DNA from: Clostridiales bacterium
GTDB lineage: Bacteria; Bacillota; Clostridia; Christensenellales; Aristaeellaceae
DNA: 28,324 nucleotides
Direction: 5' to 3'
Assembly: GCA_004556545.1 (NCBI GenBank)
Contig: SFGO01000041.1
Location: 1 to 28,324 of the forward strand
Every line of letters begins with the position of its first letter. The stretch's first letter is position 1. Below the pieces are notes generated by a model that was not told the DNA's origin, did no database searches, and saw only the letters and a list, made by a program, of their open reading frames with translations. Shown in pieces: positions 1 through 6,264 of the stretch. Both the position numbers and the translations under genes were made by a program.

Positions 1-99
1 GGTGATGGCGGCGGTCAGGGTGGTCTTGCCGTGGTCGACGTGACCGATGGTGCCGATGTTTACATGGGGCTTGGTACGTTCAAAATGCGCTTTCGCCAT
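1..99 (-). CDS. tuf: Elongation factor Tu, N-terminal fragment (cut by window edge)
   Basis: The reverse strand encodes 33 residues beginning MAKAHFERTKPHVNIGTIGH and continuing VDHGKTTLTAAIT. This is the EF-Tu N-terminus with the G1 P-loop (GHVDHGKT). EF-Tu is the cytoplasmic GTPase that delivers aminoacyl-tRNA to the ribosome. The start is fixed by an AGGAGGT ribosome site at 109-115. The gene continues beyond position 1, so only the first 33 of roughly 400 codons are visible. It lies 61 bases downstream of a tRNA-Gly gene on the same strand and probably shares its promoter at 269-297. Identification is secure because this segment is nearly invariant in bacterial EF-Tu. Confidence 0.97.
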   Translation of the reverse strand, partial: MAKAHFERTKPHVNIGTIGHVDHGKTTLTAAIT

Positions 100-160
100 G
101 GGAAACCGACCTCCTGTTCAATTACAGTTTCAGTATTTATCCGGTATGGTTTCATGCGGT

Positions 161-234
161 TGGAGCGGGTGATGGGAATCGAACCCACGTAGCCAGCTTG
201 GGAAGCTGGAACTCTACCATTGAGTTACACCCGC
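161..234 (-). tRNA. tRNA-Gly, anticodon CCC
   Basis: The reverse strand folds as a complete 74-base tRNA with an encoded CCA end. The 7-bp acceptor stem pairs GCGGGTG with CACCCGC, with discriminator T. The T loop reads GTTCGATTC. The anticodon stem pairs CCAGC with GCTGG around the loop TTCCCAA, giving anticodon CCC, which reads GGG glycine codons. It sits directly upstream of tuf on the same strand, so the tRNA is probably processed from a tRNA-tuf transcript. Confidence 0.96.
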
Positions 235-268
235 ACGCCCGCATTGGCCGTAGTACCAGACATGGGAT

Positions 269-297
269 ATTGTAATGGTTTTCTTCCTTATTGTCAA
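269..297 (-). promoter_or_regulatory. Sigma-70-type promoter of tRNA-Gly/tuf
   Basis: On the minus strand, TTGACA (292-297) and TACAAT (269-274) are separated by exactly 17 bases. The predicted transcription start is about 25-30 bases upstream of the mature tRNA 5' end, as expected for a highly expressed tRNA/tuf unit. Confidence 0.85.
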
Positions 298-386
298 CCG
301 CTTTTTTCCTGAATTGTTTTTTGTTCGTACTTTTCCGGTCTTTTCGGGAGCATTTTTACAAAATTTATTTTGTGTGAAATAATACC

Positions 387-415
387 TTGACAGGTGAAGT
401 ACTTCGATGTATAAT
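387..415 (+). promoter_or_regulatory. Consensus promoter with a palindromic candidate operator in the spacer
   Basis: TTGACA (387-392), a 17-base spacer and TATAAT (410-415) match the vegetative consensus at all twelve positions. The spacer contains the 10-bp perfect palindrome GAAGTACTTC at 396-405. Such a strong promoter in front of a PadR repressor gene suggests that PadR binds the palindrome and shuts off its own operon. That is inference; PadR autoregulation is common in the family. It also rules out a TTG start at 387, because that codon is the -35 box. Confidence 0.85.
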
Positions 416-434
416 TTATCCCGGAGGTGAGCTT

Positions 435-770
435 ATGGCGCTTTCTGCGGATCTTCTTCGCGGATATACGGATACCATCATCCTGAAACAGCTGTCGGAC
501 GGCGACAGCTACGGCTACCGCATCAGCAAGGCCGTCGCCGAGCAAAGCGGCGGCGGGCTGGAATTAAAAGAAGCCACCCTTTACACCGCGTTTCGGCGGC
601 TGGAGGCCGCCGGCTGCATCCGCTCCTACTGGGGCGACGAACAAAGCGGCGCGCGCCGGCGCTACTATTCTCTCACGGACGTAGGGCTGGAAAAGCTGCT
701 CAAGGACTGCGAAGCCTGGCGGGAAACCCGTCAGGTGCTGGATCAACTGTTGGGAGGGGAGCAAAAATGA
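435..770 (+). CDS. PadR-family transcriptional regulator
   Basis: A 111-residue winged-helix protein of the short PadR type. These are cytoplasmic dimeric repressors that usually control a neighbouring membrane or cell-envelope gene. Residues 10-75 carry the PadR signature: an ILKQLSDGDSYGYRI helix, the recognition segment with KEATLYTAFRRLEAAG (about 45-60), then the wing SGARRRYYSLTDVG (71-84). A C-terminal helix (85-108) probably dimerises. The ATG at 435 is chosen because GGAGGTGA lies 5-6 bases upstream. The stop overlaps the next start by four bases (ATGA), so the two genes are translationally coupled. The ligand is unknown; in this gene pair the family is often linked to envelope stress or antimicrobials. 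Confidence 0.93.
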   Translation: MALSADLLRGYTDTIILKQLSDGDSYGYRISKAVAEQSGGGLELKEATLYTAFRRLEAAGCIRSYWGDEQSGARRRYYSLTDVGLEKLLKDCEAWRETRQVLDQLLGGEQK

Positions 771-2113
771 ACGATACCATCACCAAAATCGTCGCGCTCT
801 TATTTGAAGATTTGGAAGAAACCGAGGAAACCGCCGCGCTTCATGACGAAATTCTGCAAAATTGTCAGGAGCGTTACGCCGACCTGACGGCGGGCGGCAT
901 GACGGCTGACGAAGCCACCAAGGCCGTCATCGACAGCCTGAACGGGATGCAGGAAATGCTGGCGGACTATCCACGCAAAAATGCCCGTACCGCCGCTCCG
1001 CAGGCTCCTGTCTCCCCCATGGAGGCCGAAGAAACGGAGACGGCGCATGGGGAGGAAGAAGACGATGCGGACGAGCGGACGGAGCTTTACACCGACGTTC
1101 ATTATACCGAGCTTCGGCTGGGCAGCGCCGACCTGCAGGTGCGCCGTTCCCCGGACGAAACTGTTCGTCTGACCTTTCACGACCCCAATCACGTACTGAA
1201 TGCTCGCACCGAAGGCGACCGCCTGATCGTAGAACGTCAGGCGAACGGCGCAAAGCCCGCTTCTTCCCGGCACATCAAGATGGACAGCGGCTTCAAGTGG
1301 AACGGCAATCTGAACCAGCTCATGAACAGCGTCAGCAAAATGATCTCCGGCATTTCCAAGGAGCTGGGCAGCATGGGTTTTTCCTCCGGGGAAGAGTTGA
1401 CGCTGGAAATTCCGGACGGTCTGTTTCTGCAGGCGGAGACTTCTTCGGGCGACGCTTTGCTGGAAGGGCTGACGCTGGAAGAACTATCGTTCCGCACTGC
1501 CAGCGGCGATCTGACCTTGGAGGACGTGGTCGTTGAAAACAGTCTCCGTCTCGTCACCAAGAGCGGCGACGCGCGCTGGTCCGGCTCCGCCGTGCAGGCC
1601 GAAATAAGCAGCGCCAGCGGCAATCTGACATTGGAAAACGTCCGTGTGCGGGATCACGCCCGGCTCGCCAGCACCAGCGGCGATATGATCTGGAATGGGG
1701 AATGCGATCAGGTGGAACTGAGCACCACCAGCGGCAACCTGACGCTGGACGGGCTGACCGTCCGCCAGCATGCCCGAATCACCAGCACCAGCGGCGATGT
1801 GCGCTGGGAAGGGCAATGCCCCGAAACGGAGATTAGCTCCATCAGCGGCGATCTGACGGTGGAAGGCCCCTTCCCCGCCCTTTCCCTGAACACGGTCAGC
1901 GGCGACGTGCAGCTGCGGCCTGACGGAGCCTTTCAGCGCATCGCGCTCAAAAGCACCTGCGGCAGCGTGGAGGTGGAGCTGCCGGAAGACGTTCATCCCC
2001 AGATCCGCTGCCACACCGTTTCCGGCAACATCGACCGCATCCCGGAAAGCCAGCCGGACAGCGCCAGTCTGCTGGATGTGAACACCGTCTCCGGCGACAT
2101 TACCATTCAATAA
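767..2113 (+). CDS. DUF4097 beta-solenoid protein with an N-terminal DUF1700/HAAS-like helical domain
   Basis: A 448-residue protein without a recognisable signal peptide or membrane helix. Residues 1-70 are helical and resemble the DUF1700/permease-prefix domain usually encoded as a separate gene beside PadR. Residues 75-110 are an acidic linker. Residues 210-448 form a DUF4097-type solenoid in which an SGD or SGN triplet recurs about every 19 residues (near 227, 246, 266, 284, 304, 322, 342, 360 and 378). Here the usual padR-DUF1700-DUF4097 trio appears as padR plus a single fused gene. DUF4097 proteins are often called putative adhesins, but with no export signal that role is unproven. Translation is coupled to padR by the ATGA overlap. 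Confidence 0.88.
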   Translation: MNDTITKIVALLFEDLEETEETAALHDEILQNCQERYADLTAGGMTADEATKAVIDSLNGMQEMLADYPRKNARTAAPQAPVSPMEAEETETAHGEEEDDADERTELYTDVHYTELRLGSADLQVRRSPDETVRLTFHDPNHVLNARTEGDRLIVERQANGAKPASSRHIKMDSGFKWNGNLNQLMNSVSKMISGISKELGSMGFSSGEELTLEIPDGLFLQAETSSGDALLEGLTLEELSFRTASGDLTLEDVVVENSLRLVTKSGDARWSGSAVQAEISSASGNLTLENVRVRDHARLASTSGDMIWNGECDQVELSTTSGNLTLDGLTVRQHARITSTSGDVRWEGQCPETEISSISGDLTVEGPFPALSLNTVSGDVQLRPDGAFQRIALKSTCGSVEVELPEDVHPQIRCHTVSGNIDRIPESQPDSASLLDVNTVSGDITIQ

Positions 2114-2140
2114 GTTTCGATCATCAGGGAGGAATGCCTC

Positions 2141-2275
2141 ATGAACCGCCGATCCACCGCCGAGGTGAAAATCCGCTTTGCTTCCGCCGGAGGGAGGAAC
2201 GAGACGTTCCGTCCCCACCCCGAAGACGCTTATCCCCAATGGCTGTTCGGCCCCTGCCAATTCCGGGGTTTCTGA
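2141..2275 (+). CDS. Possible small hypothetical protein (44 aa)
   Basis: An ATG at 2141 follows the ribosome site GGGAGG (2128-2133) by 7 bases and opens a 44-codon frame ending in TGA at 2273. The product begins MNRRSTAEVKIRFASAGG and ends in PQWLFGPCQFRGF. It is arginine-rich with no membrane segment. It lies 27 bases behind the DUF4097 gene in the same direction, which fits a third operon member, and a strong hairpin follows the stop. I recognise no family. The well-placed ribosome site is the main support. Confidence 0.5.
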   Translation: MNRRSTAEVKIRFASAGGRNETFRPHPEDAYPQWLFGPCQFRGF

Positions 2276-2283
2276 ACCTTTCA

Positions 2284-2311
2284 GGCGGCTGGCCATTCGC
2301 GGCCGGCCGCC
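2284..2311 (+). other. Strong GC-rich hairpin at the end of the padR operon
   Basis: Arms 2284-2294 and 2301-2311 pair over 11 bp with one G-T pair around a six-base loop. It begins 8 bases after the small ORF stop. No T-run follows directly, so it may protect the 3' end or act as a weak terminator. The stretch 2312-2401 holds only T-rich sequence leading to the infC promoter. Confidence 0.5.
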
Positions 2312-2401
2312 TTGCTGATGGGCAAAATGTAGCTTCCCTTCGCGGCCGCTTCGTTCTCGGTTTTTTCGGGCGTTTTTTCCTGTTTTTCTTTATTTCACGG
2401 C

Positions 2402-2430
2402 TTGACAGTCTGGAACACTGGTGTTATACT
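2402..2430 (+). promoter_or_regulatory. Promoter of the infC-rpmI-rplT operon
   Basis: TTGACA (2402-2407), a 17-base spacer and TATACT (2425-2430) form a near-consensus vegetative promoter. Transcription would start near 2437 and give a leader of about 160 bases ahead of infC. Confidence 0.88.
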
Positions 2431-2436
2431 TGCTTT

Positions 2437-2542
2437 TGTAAGAAGAAGCTGCCCGCTTCTCACCGCGTAGCGACGTTGCGTCGGTCATGGCACATAAGTC
2501 CATGGGGTGCTTGCGGCGGGTAGTTTGTGCCCGGCGTTTTTT
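2437..2542 (+). promoter_or_regulatory. L20-type attenuated leader of infC operon
   Basis: The untranslated leader contains stacked hairpins: CGACG/CGTCG around TTG (2471-2483), CATGG/CCATG (2486-2504), and a terminator-like stem (left arm 2513-2520, right arm 2530-2537 with one mismatch) followed by six T's (2537-2542). An upstream CCCGC (2452-2456) can compete for GCGGG (2516-2520). In Bacillota, free ribosomal protein L20 represses this operon through a leader that ends in a conditional terminator. Position and architecture fit that class, but I could not score it against a covariance model. Confidence 0.72.
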
Positions 2543-2596
2543 ATTGCCTAAAAGCCCGGACCGCAGAAACCAACAACCATTTGGAGGTGCATCCAC

Positions 2597-3241
2597 ATCA
2601 ACGAGCCGATGATCAACGAAGAAATCCGAGACAGAGAGGTACGGCTGATTTCCGCCGACGGCGAACAGCTGGGCGTTATGCCCACCCGTCAGGCGATGGA
2701 AATGGCCGAACAGGCCGGACTGGATCTGGTAAAGATCGCAGCGAACGCTCAGCCCCCTGTCTGCAAGCTGATGGACTACGACAAGCACCGCTACGAGCAG
2801 TCCAAGCGGGAACGCGACCTGCGCAAGAATCAGCGCGTCGTAACGCTCAAAGAGGTGCAGCTCTCCGCCACTATCGAGGAAAACGACGTTCAGACCAAAT
2901 TCCGCAACGCCGTCAAGTTCCTGCAGGACGGCGACAAAGTCAAGGTCAGCATCCGCTTCCGTGGGCGGCAGATCGCTCATGCGGACATCGGCATGAAGAT
3001 CATGCAGGATTTCGCCAGCCGTATCGAGGAATACGGCACCATCGAGCGCCGCCCCATGCTGGAAGGCCGCCACATGATCATGATTCTGGGACCCAAGGTG
3101 GAAAAGAAGAGCTTCGCCGAAAAGACGCAGGCGCGCAAGGAAAAGCACGCCGCCAATCAGGCCGAGGCCGCCGAAGCTCCCAAGGAGCCCAAGCCGCAGC
3201 CCAAGAAAAAGGTCAAGCGCGAAAGCGAAAACATGATTTGA
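2597..3241 (+). CDS. infC: Translation initiation factor IF-3
   Basis: IF-3 binds the 30S subunit, keeps it apart from 50S and checks the start codon. The protein has the N-terminal domain (INEEIRDREVRLISADG, MEMAEQAGLDLVKIA), the linker helix (KHRYEQSKRERDLRK) and the C-terminal domain with EVQLSATIEENDVQTKFR and VKVSIRFRGRQIAH. A lysine-rich tail extends over the last 40 residues. I place the start at ATC 2597 because GGAGG (2583-2587) lies 9 bases upstream, while the first ATG (2609) is 21 bases away. An ATC start restores the family-typical residues NEPMINEEIR. Rare AUU/AUC starts are known for infC and underlie its autoregulation. The alternative start is 2609. It is the first gene of infC-rpmI-rplT. 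Confidence 0.93.
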   Translation: MNEPMINEEIRDREVRLISADGEQLGVMPTRQAMEMAEQAGLDLVKIAANAQPPVCKLMDYDKHRYEQSKRERDLRKNQRVVTLKEVQLSATIEENDVQTKFRNAVKFLQDGDKVKVSIRFRGRQIAHADIGMKIMQDFASRIEEYGTIERRPMLEGRHMIMILGPKVEKKSFAEKTQARKEKHAANQAEAAEAPKEPKPQPKKKVKRESENMI

Positions 3242-3261
3242 CCCATGGAAAGGCCATCCTT

Positions 3262-3282
3262 TGCCGGGGCCCAGCCCCGGCA
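3262..3282 (+). promoter_or_regulatory. Intergenic hairpin between infC and rpmI
   Basis: A perfect 9-bp stem, TGCCGGGGC with GCCCCGGCA, closes a CCA triloop 21 bases after the infC stop. It is flanked by a weaker outer pairing (CCATG at 3243-3247 with CATGG at 3286-3290) that ends shortly before the rpmI ribosome site. It may regulate or stabilise the rpmI-rplT part of the message. In E. coli, L20 represses rpmI translation from this same intergenic position, but the fold differs and a regulatory role here is inferred. Confidence 0.55.
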
Positions 3283-3317
3283 TTTCATGGATAGCACACG
3301 GAAGGAGGACAACCCCT

Positions 3318-3518
3318 ATGCCTAAGCAGAAATCCCATCGTGGAGCAGCCAAACGCTTCTTCTTCTCGAAGAACGGCAAAGTGATGCATAAGCAGATGAA
3401 CGCGAACCATCAGGTGCATTTGAAGACCACCAAGCGCACCCGTCACCTGCGTGCGGACGGTGTGGTGGACAACGCGGCCGAAGCCCGTACCATCCACAAG
3501 CTGCTGCCCTACAAATAA
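3318..3518 (+). CDS. rpmI: 50S ribosomal protein L35
   Basis: A 66-residue, highly basic protein with the L35 pattern: MPKQKSHRGAAKRFF near the N-terminus, then an H/K/R-rich core (HLKTTKRTRHLR) and the terminal HKLLPYK. L35 is a small late-assembly protein of the large subunit. The ATG at 3318 follows GGAGGA by about 9 bases. An upstream in-frame extension to 3261 lacks a ribosome site and would read through the intergenic hairpin. Its place between infC and rplT is universal in this operon. Confidence 0.97.
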   Translation: MPKQKSHRGAAKRFFFSKNGKVMHKQMNANHQVHLKTTKRTRHLRADGVVDNAAEARTIHKLLPYK

Positions 3519-3549
3519 GCTTTGCTAACGATTCAAGGAGGATAAGAAA

Positions 3550-3897
3550 ATGGCACGTATTAAAGCAGCCGTTAACGCCCACAAGAAGCGCCGCAAGGTG
3601 CTGAAGCTTGCCAAGGGCTACTATGGCGCCAAGTCCAAGCAGTACCGCGCTGCCAGCGAGCAGGTCGCCCGCAGCCTTCGTTATGCTTATGAAGGCCGCA
3701 AAATGCGTAAGCGCGACTTCCGCCGTCTGTGGATCACCCGTATCAACGCCGCTGCCCGCCTGAATGGCATGAGCTACAGCGTGCTGATGGACGGTCTGAA
3801 GAAGAAGAACATCCAGATCAACCGCAAGATGCTGGCTGACATCGCTGTGAATGATCCCGCCGCTTTCACCAAGCTGGTGGAGACCGTGCGCGGCTAA
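3550..3897 (+). CDS. rplT: 50S ribosomal protein L20
   Basis: A 115-residue L20, the normal family length. It begins MARIKAAVNAHKKRRKVLKLAKGYYGAKSK; the long basic N-terminal helix binds 23S rRNA during early assembly. The C-terminal globular part contains RKMRKRDFRRLWITRINAAAR and NGMSYSVLMDGLKK. In Bacillota and E. coli, L20 is also the repressor of this operon, acting on the messenger leader. The ATG follows AAGGAGGATAAGAAA. A terminator begins 18 bases after the stop. Confidence 0.98.
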   Translation: MARIKAAVNAHKKRRKVLKLAKGYYGAKSKQYRAASEQVARSLRYAYEGRKMRKRDFRRLWITRINAAARLNGMSYSVLMDGLKKKNIQINRKMLADIAVNDPAAFTKLVETVRG

Positions 3898-3915
3898 GGA
3901 ATCCCTTTCTTTTCG

Positions 3916-3947
3916 CCCCCTTGTGCGCCCCGCGCCGAGGGGGTTTT
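3916..3947 (+). terminator. Intrinsic terminator of the infC operon
   Basis: CCCCCT (3916-3921) pairs with AGGGGG (3938-3943) around a GC-rich loop and is followed by TTTT (3944-3947). It separates the ribosomal-protein operon from recO, which may depend on read-through because I see no clear recO promoter. Confidence 0.75.
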
Positions 3948-3973
3948 GCTTATCCCTGAAAGGAGGCCCGCCC

Positions 3974-4699
3974 ATGCCGTCTGTTACCACTCAGGGGATC
4001 GTGCTGCGCTTTGCCAACTACCGGGAGCACGACCGCATGCTGACCATTCTCAGCCCGGACTACGGCCGGATCGACGCGCTTTCCCGGGGCTGTCGGCGGC
4101 CCAAAAGTCCCCTGCTGCCTGTCAGCGAGCTTTTCGTCAGCGGCGAATTTGTCCTCTACCAAAGTCACGATCACTTTATCCTGACCTCCTGTTCTCTGGC
4201 GGACAGCTTTTATCCCCTGCGGCTGGAGCCCTACCGTCTGACCTGCGCCAGCTACATGGCGGCGCTTTGTCAGGCGGCAGTCCAGCCCGGACAGGAATCC
4301 CATGGTCTATACGCCCTCCTATTGAAAGGGCTATACTATCTGACCTACAACGCCGACGCGGACGCGCTGGAAACCACGTCCGCCTTCCTGCTTCTTTTTG
4401 CCATCGAATGCGGCTACCGTCCCCGGCTTTCCTGCTGCGCCCACTGCCGCCGTCCGCTGGACGTGACCTCCGGCGGGTGCTTCGACATCGAGGCAGGCGG
4501 TCTTTGCTGCCCGGACTGTTCCAGCCGCGCCACCCTGCCCGTCACGCCTGCCCAGATCGACTGGATGAAGGAAACCATCCTGAACGGCCTGACCGTCCGC
4601 CCTCGCGGCGATGGCTCCACCCTTTTTGACCTTCTCCGCCGCTACGTGGAATCCCGTCTGGACACCGTCATCAAGCCCAGCCACCTTCTGCAGGGGTAG
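3974..4699 (+). CDS. recO: DNA repair protein RecO
   Basis: A 241-residue RecO. It loads RecA onto SSB-coated single-stranded DNA together with RecR in the RecFOR pathway and anneals complementary strands. The N-terminal OB fold shows TTQGIVLRFANYREHDRMLTIL and the conserved turn DYGRIDALSRG. The helical C-terminal domain holds a four-cysteine zinc site, CAHC (155-158) and CPDC (179-182), typical of Gram-positive RecO. The ATG at 3974 follows AGGAGG (3961-3966). The last codons and the TAG stop lie inside a palindromic hairpin (4689-4709) that starts a repeat block, so this repeat contributes the C-terminal residues. Confidence 0.95.
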   Translation: MPSVTTQGIVLRFANYREHDRMLTILSPDYGRIDALSRGCRRPKSPLLPVSELFVSGEFVLYQSHDHFILTSCSLADSFYPLRLEPYRLTCASYMAALCQAAVQPGQESHGLYALLLKGLYYLTYNADADALETTSAFLLLFAIECGYRPRLSCCAHCRRPLDVTSGGCFDIEAGGLCCPDCSSRATLPVTPAQIDWMKETILNGLTVRPRGDGSTLFDLLRRYVESRLDTVIKPSHLLQG

Positions 4700-4915
4700 T
4701 ACCCCTGCACCCCGAACTGCGCGCTATGAGCGCAGGAGAGTAGGGAGACATGCGAGTTGGCTCCTTTCTACCACCGCTCGGCGACAGGTCTCGCGGCTCG
4801 CGCAAGGGGCAGTGCCCCTTGACCCCGGACTGCGCGCTATGCGCGCAGGGGCGTAGAGAGACATGCTGGTTGGCTTGGTTTTACCGCCGTGGCATGACAG
4901 GTGCCGCGGCTCGCG
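4689..4915 (+). repeat. Two tandem units of a ~113-bp structured repeat
   Basis: Unit 1 (4689-4802) and unit 2 (4803-4915) share order and much sequence. Each opens with a palindrome around an AGT loop: stem 4689-4697/4701-4709 in unit 1 and 4803-4810/4814-4821 in unit 2. Then come ACCCCG, a second hairpin CTGCGC-CTAT-GCGCAG type (4830-4848 in unit 2, loop TAT), a GAGACATGC box, GTTGGC, and a stem-loop with a YGACAGG loop (4773-4797 and 4886-4910) followed by TCGCG. Related pieces occur at 20562-20758, 23331-23353 and 27888-28117. The stretch 4916-5069 has no gene; it becomes T-rich before the next ribosome site. Confidence 0.8.
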
Positions 4916-5069
4916 GGTTTGGTGCGATTTTCCGTTTATTGGCAAGAGAAGGCCGCCATTGCCCCGCCCGCTGTATCGAAATCGTGACCTTTCTTGACCA
5001 ATGCTTGCAGGTTTTTTCTTTCTTTTTTCGTTCCATTTTATGACAACGCTTTATAATGGAGGGGTGGTC

Positions 5070-6212
5070 ATGAAAAAGCTGCGATTGGTCTCACTCTGTC
5101 TTTCTCTGCTGATGTTATGGCCGACGCTGGCTATCGGAGAGGGACGCTCCTACTCCATTCGAGAGTTGCCCGGCGTGACTTTTCCCCGTTGGGAGGAAAT
5201 TTATGAGGCTTACGGACGAACGATTCCTGTCGATGTGGAGATCGAAATTCCATCCGTGGAAACTGCCCCGGTGATTCTGGTGCAGGCTGCATCTCCGCTG
5301 CCTGACACGCGTGTCGAGGAGCTTCAAGCCTTTTGCACATCGGCCATGGAAACGGACGAGGTCAACTCCTACAGCTTTCAATCGACCCCTTTTTCGACGG
5401 CTTACGATCACGCAACGCCGCCCATATGGGGAAAAACGCGGAAGGACGACGCTTCCTACAATCAGGCTGTCATGGGTTGGGACTCTCATCTTTTGTCGGA
5501 TTACCGCATGGACGCGGCTTACGCGGACAACAATGCCCTTCTTTTGGGGGATGCTGTTGCGGCTGCGAAAAAACAGGTCTCGAAATTATTTCCAAACGAC
5601 TCGCTGGATTTAACCAACGTCGCCGTTTTTGACCGCACTTTTTCCAAAAAGACCGGGGATCCCATCAGCGAAAAAGGCTATTATCACTTGGAATTTCACC
5701 AGATCTTCCACGGCATTCCCTTCATGGGGAGCGTTCACAGCACCTTCTCCACCAAAGCCGTTGGGGATGAAAACTATCTTTTGGAAAGCCGCGGATGCAC
5801 TTCTGTCGATGTTTGGGACGAGGATTCCTTTTTGCTCAAATGCCTTTTTTATGAGGAAACCGGCGTTGTACGGGAAGACATTCCCCTGCTTCCGTTTGAC
5901 GACGTAAAAGGCAAAATGGAGGTTCTTATTCGCATGGGATACATTCGTGCAGTCGATCGAGCAGCGCTTGGATATGTGCAGTATGATACGGAGAACCCGC
6001 AGGAACAGCTTCTGCTGCCTTCTTGGGTCGTGTGGGTCGAATATCAGCAGGACGGCCCCTTGGCGGAAAGAAACGGGCCGTTCTACACGGACGGCTGGTT
6101 GGAGGATGAGCCGTATTATCGACCGATCATTCTCAATGCGCAGACCGGCGAAATGATCGACCCGGAGAATACTGAATATGGACGATGCCTTGCACCGTCG
6201 ATCATTCAATAG
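5070..6212 (+). CDS. Secreted protein of unknown function
   Basis: A 380-residue protein with a classical signal peptide: MKKLR, a hydrophobic core to about residue 21, and probable cleavage after the AIG near residue 23. The cysteine at residue 10 is inside the hydrophobic core, so it is not a lipobox. The rest is a soluble, acidic and aromatic-rich extracytoplasmic domain with no further membrane helix. The layout (a short 'PVDVEIEIPSVETAPV' strand segment after the signal, then a long mixed domain) recalls secreted DUF6034-like proteins of Clostridia; I am not sure of that. The ATG follows GGAGGGG by 5 bases. Codon use looks more AT-rich than its neighbours. It is monocistronic, ending at a bidirectional terminator. 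Confidence 0.8.
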   Translation: MKKLRLVSLCLSLLMLWPTLAIGEGRSYSIRELPGVTFPRWEEIYEAYGRTIPVDVEIEIPSVETAPVILVQAASPLPDTRVEELQAFCTSAMETDEVNSYSFQSTPFSTAYDHATPPIWGKTRKDDASYNQAVMGWDSHLLSDYRMDAAYADNNALLLGDAVAAAKKQVSKLFPNDSLDLTNVAVFDRTFSKKTGDPISEKGYYHLEFHQIFHGIPFMGSVHSTFSTKAVGDENYLLESRGCTSVDVWDEDSFLLKCLFYEETGVVREDIPLLPFDDVKGKMEVLIRMGYIRAVDRAALGYVQYDTENPQEQLLLPSWVVWVEYQQDGPLAERNGPFYTDGWLEDEPYYRPIILNAQTGEMIDPENTEYGRCLAPSIIQ

Positions 6213-6247
6213 AAAAAGGCGAGCGGAAATTTTCCGTTCGCCCTTTT
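6213..6247. terminator. Bidirectional intrinsic terminator
   Basis: An 11-bp stem (6218-6228 with 6232-6242, one G-T pair) with a three-base loop is flanked by five A's on the left and TTTT on the right. It can therefore terminate both the secreted-protein gene and the convergent phosphatase gene. Confidence 0.88.
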
Positions 6248-6264
6248 GCCTTATGTTGCGTCTG

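Noticed and set aside
387..434. N-terminal extension of PadR from a TTG at 387.
   Set aside because: That TTG is part of the -35 box of a perfect promoter; the ATG at 435 has a proper ribosome site.
4689..4915. The tandem units as a CRISPR array.
   Set aside because: There are only two units of about 113 bp with internal palindromes, no short direct repeats with unique spacers, and no cas genes.
5052..5057. TATAAT just before the secreted-protein gene as a -10 box.
   Set aside because: It lies only 12 bases from the ATG and overlaps the position expected for leader and ribosome site, and there is no -35 at the right distance. The real promoter is unclear.
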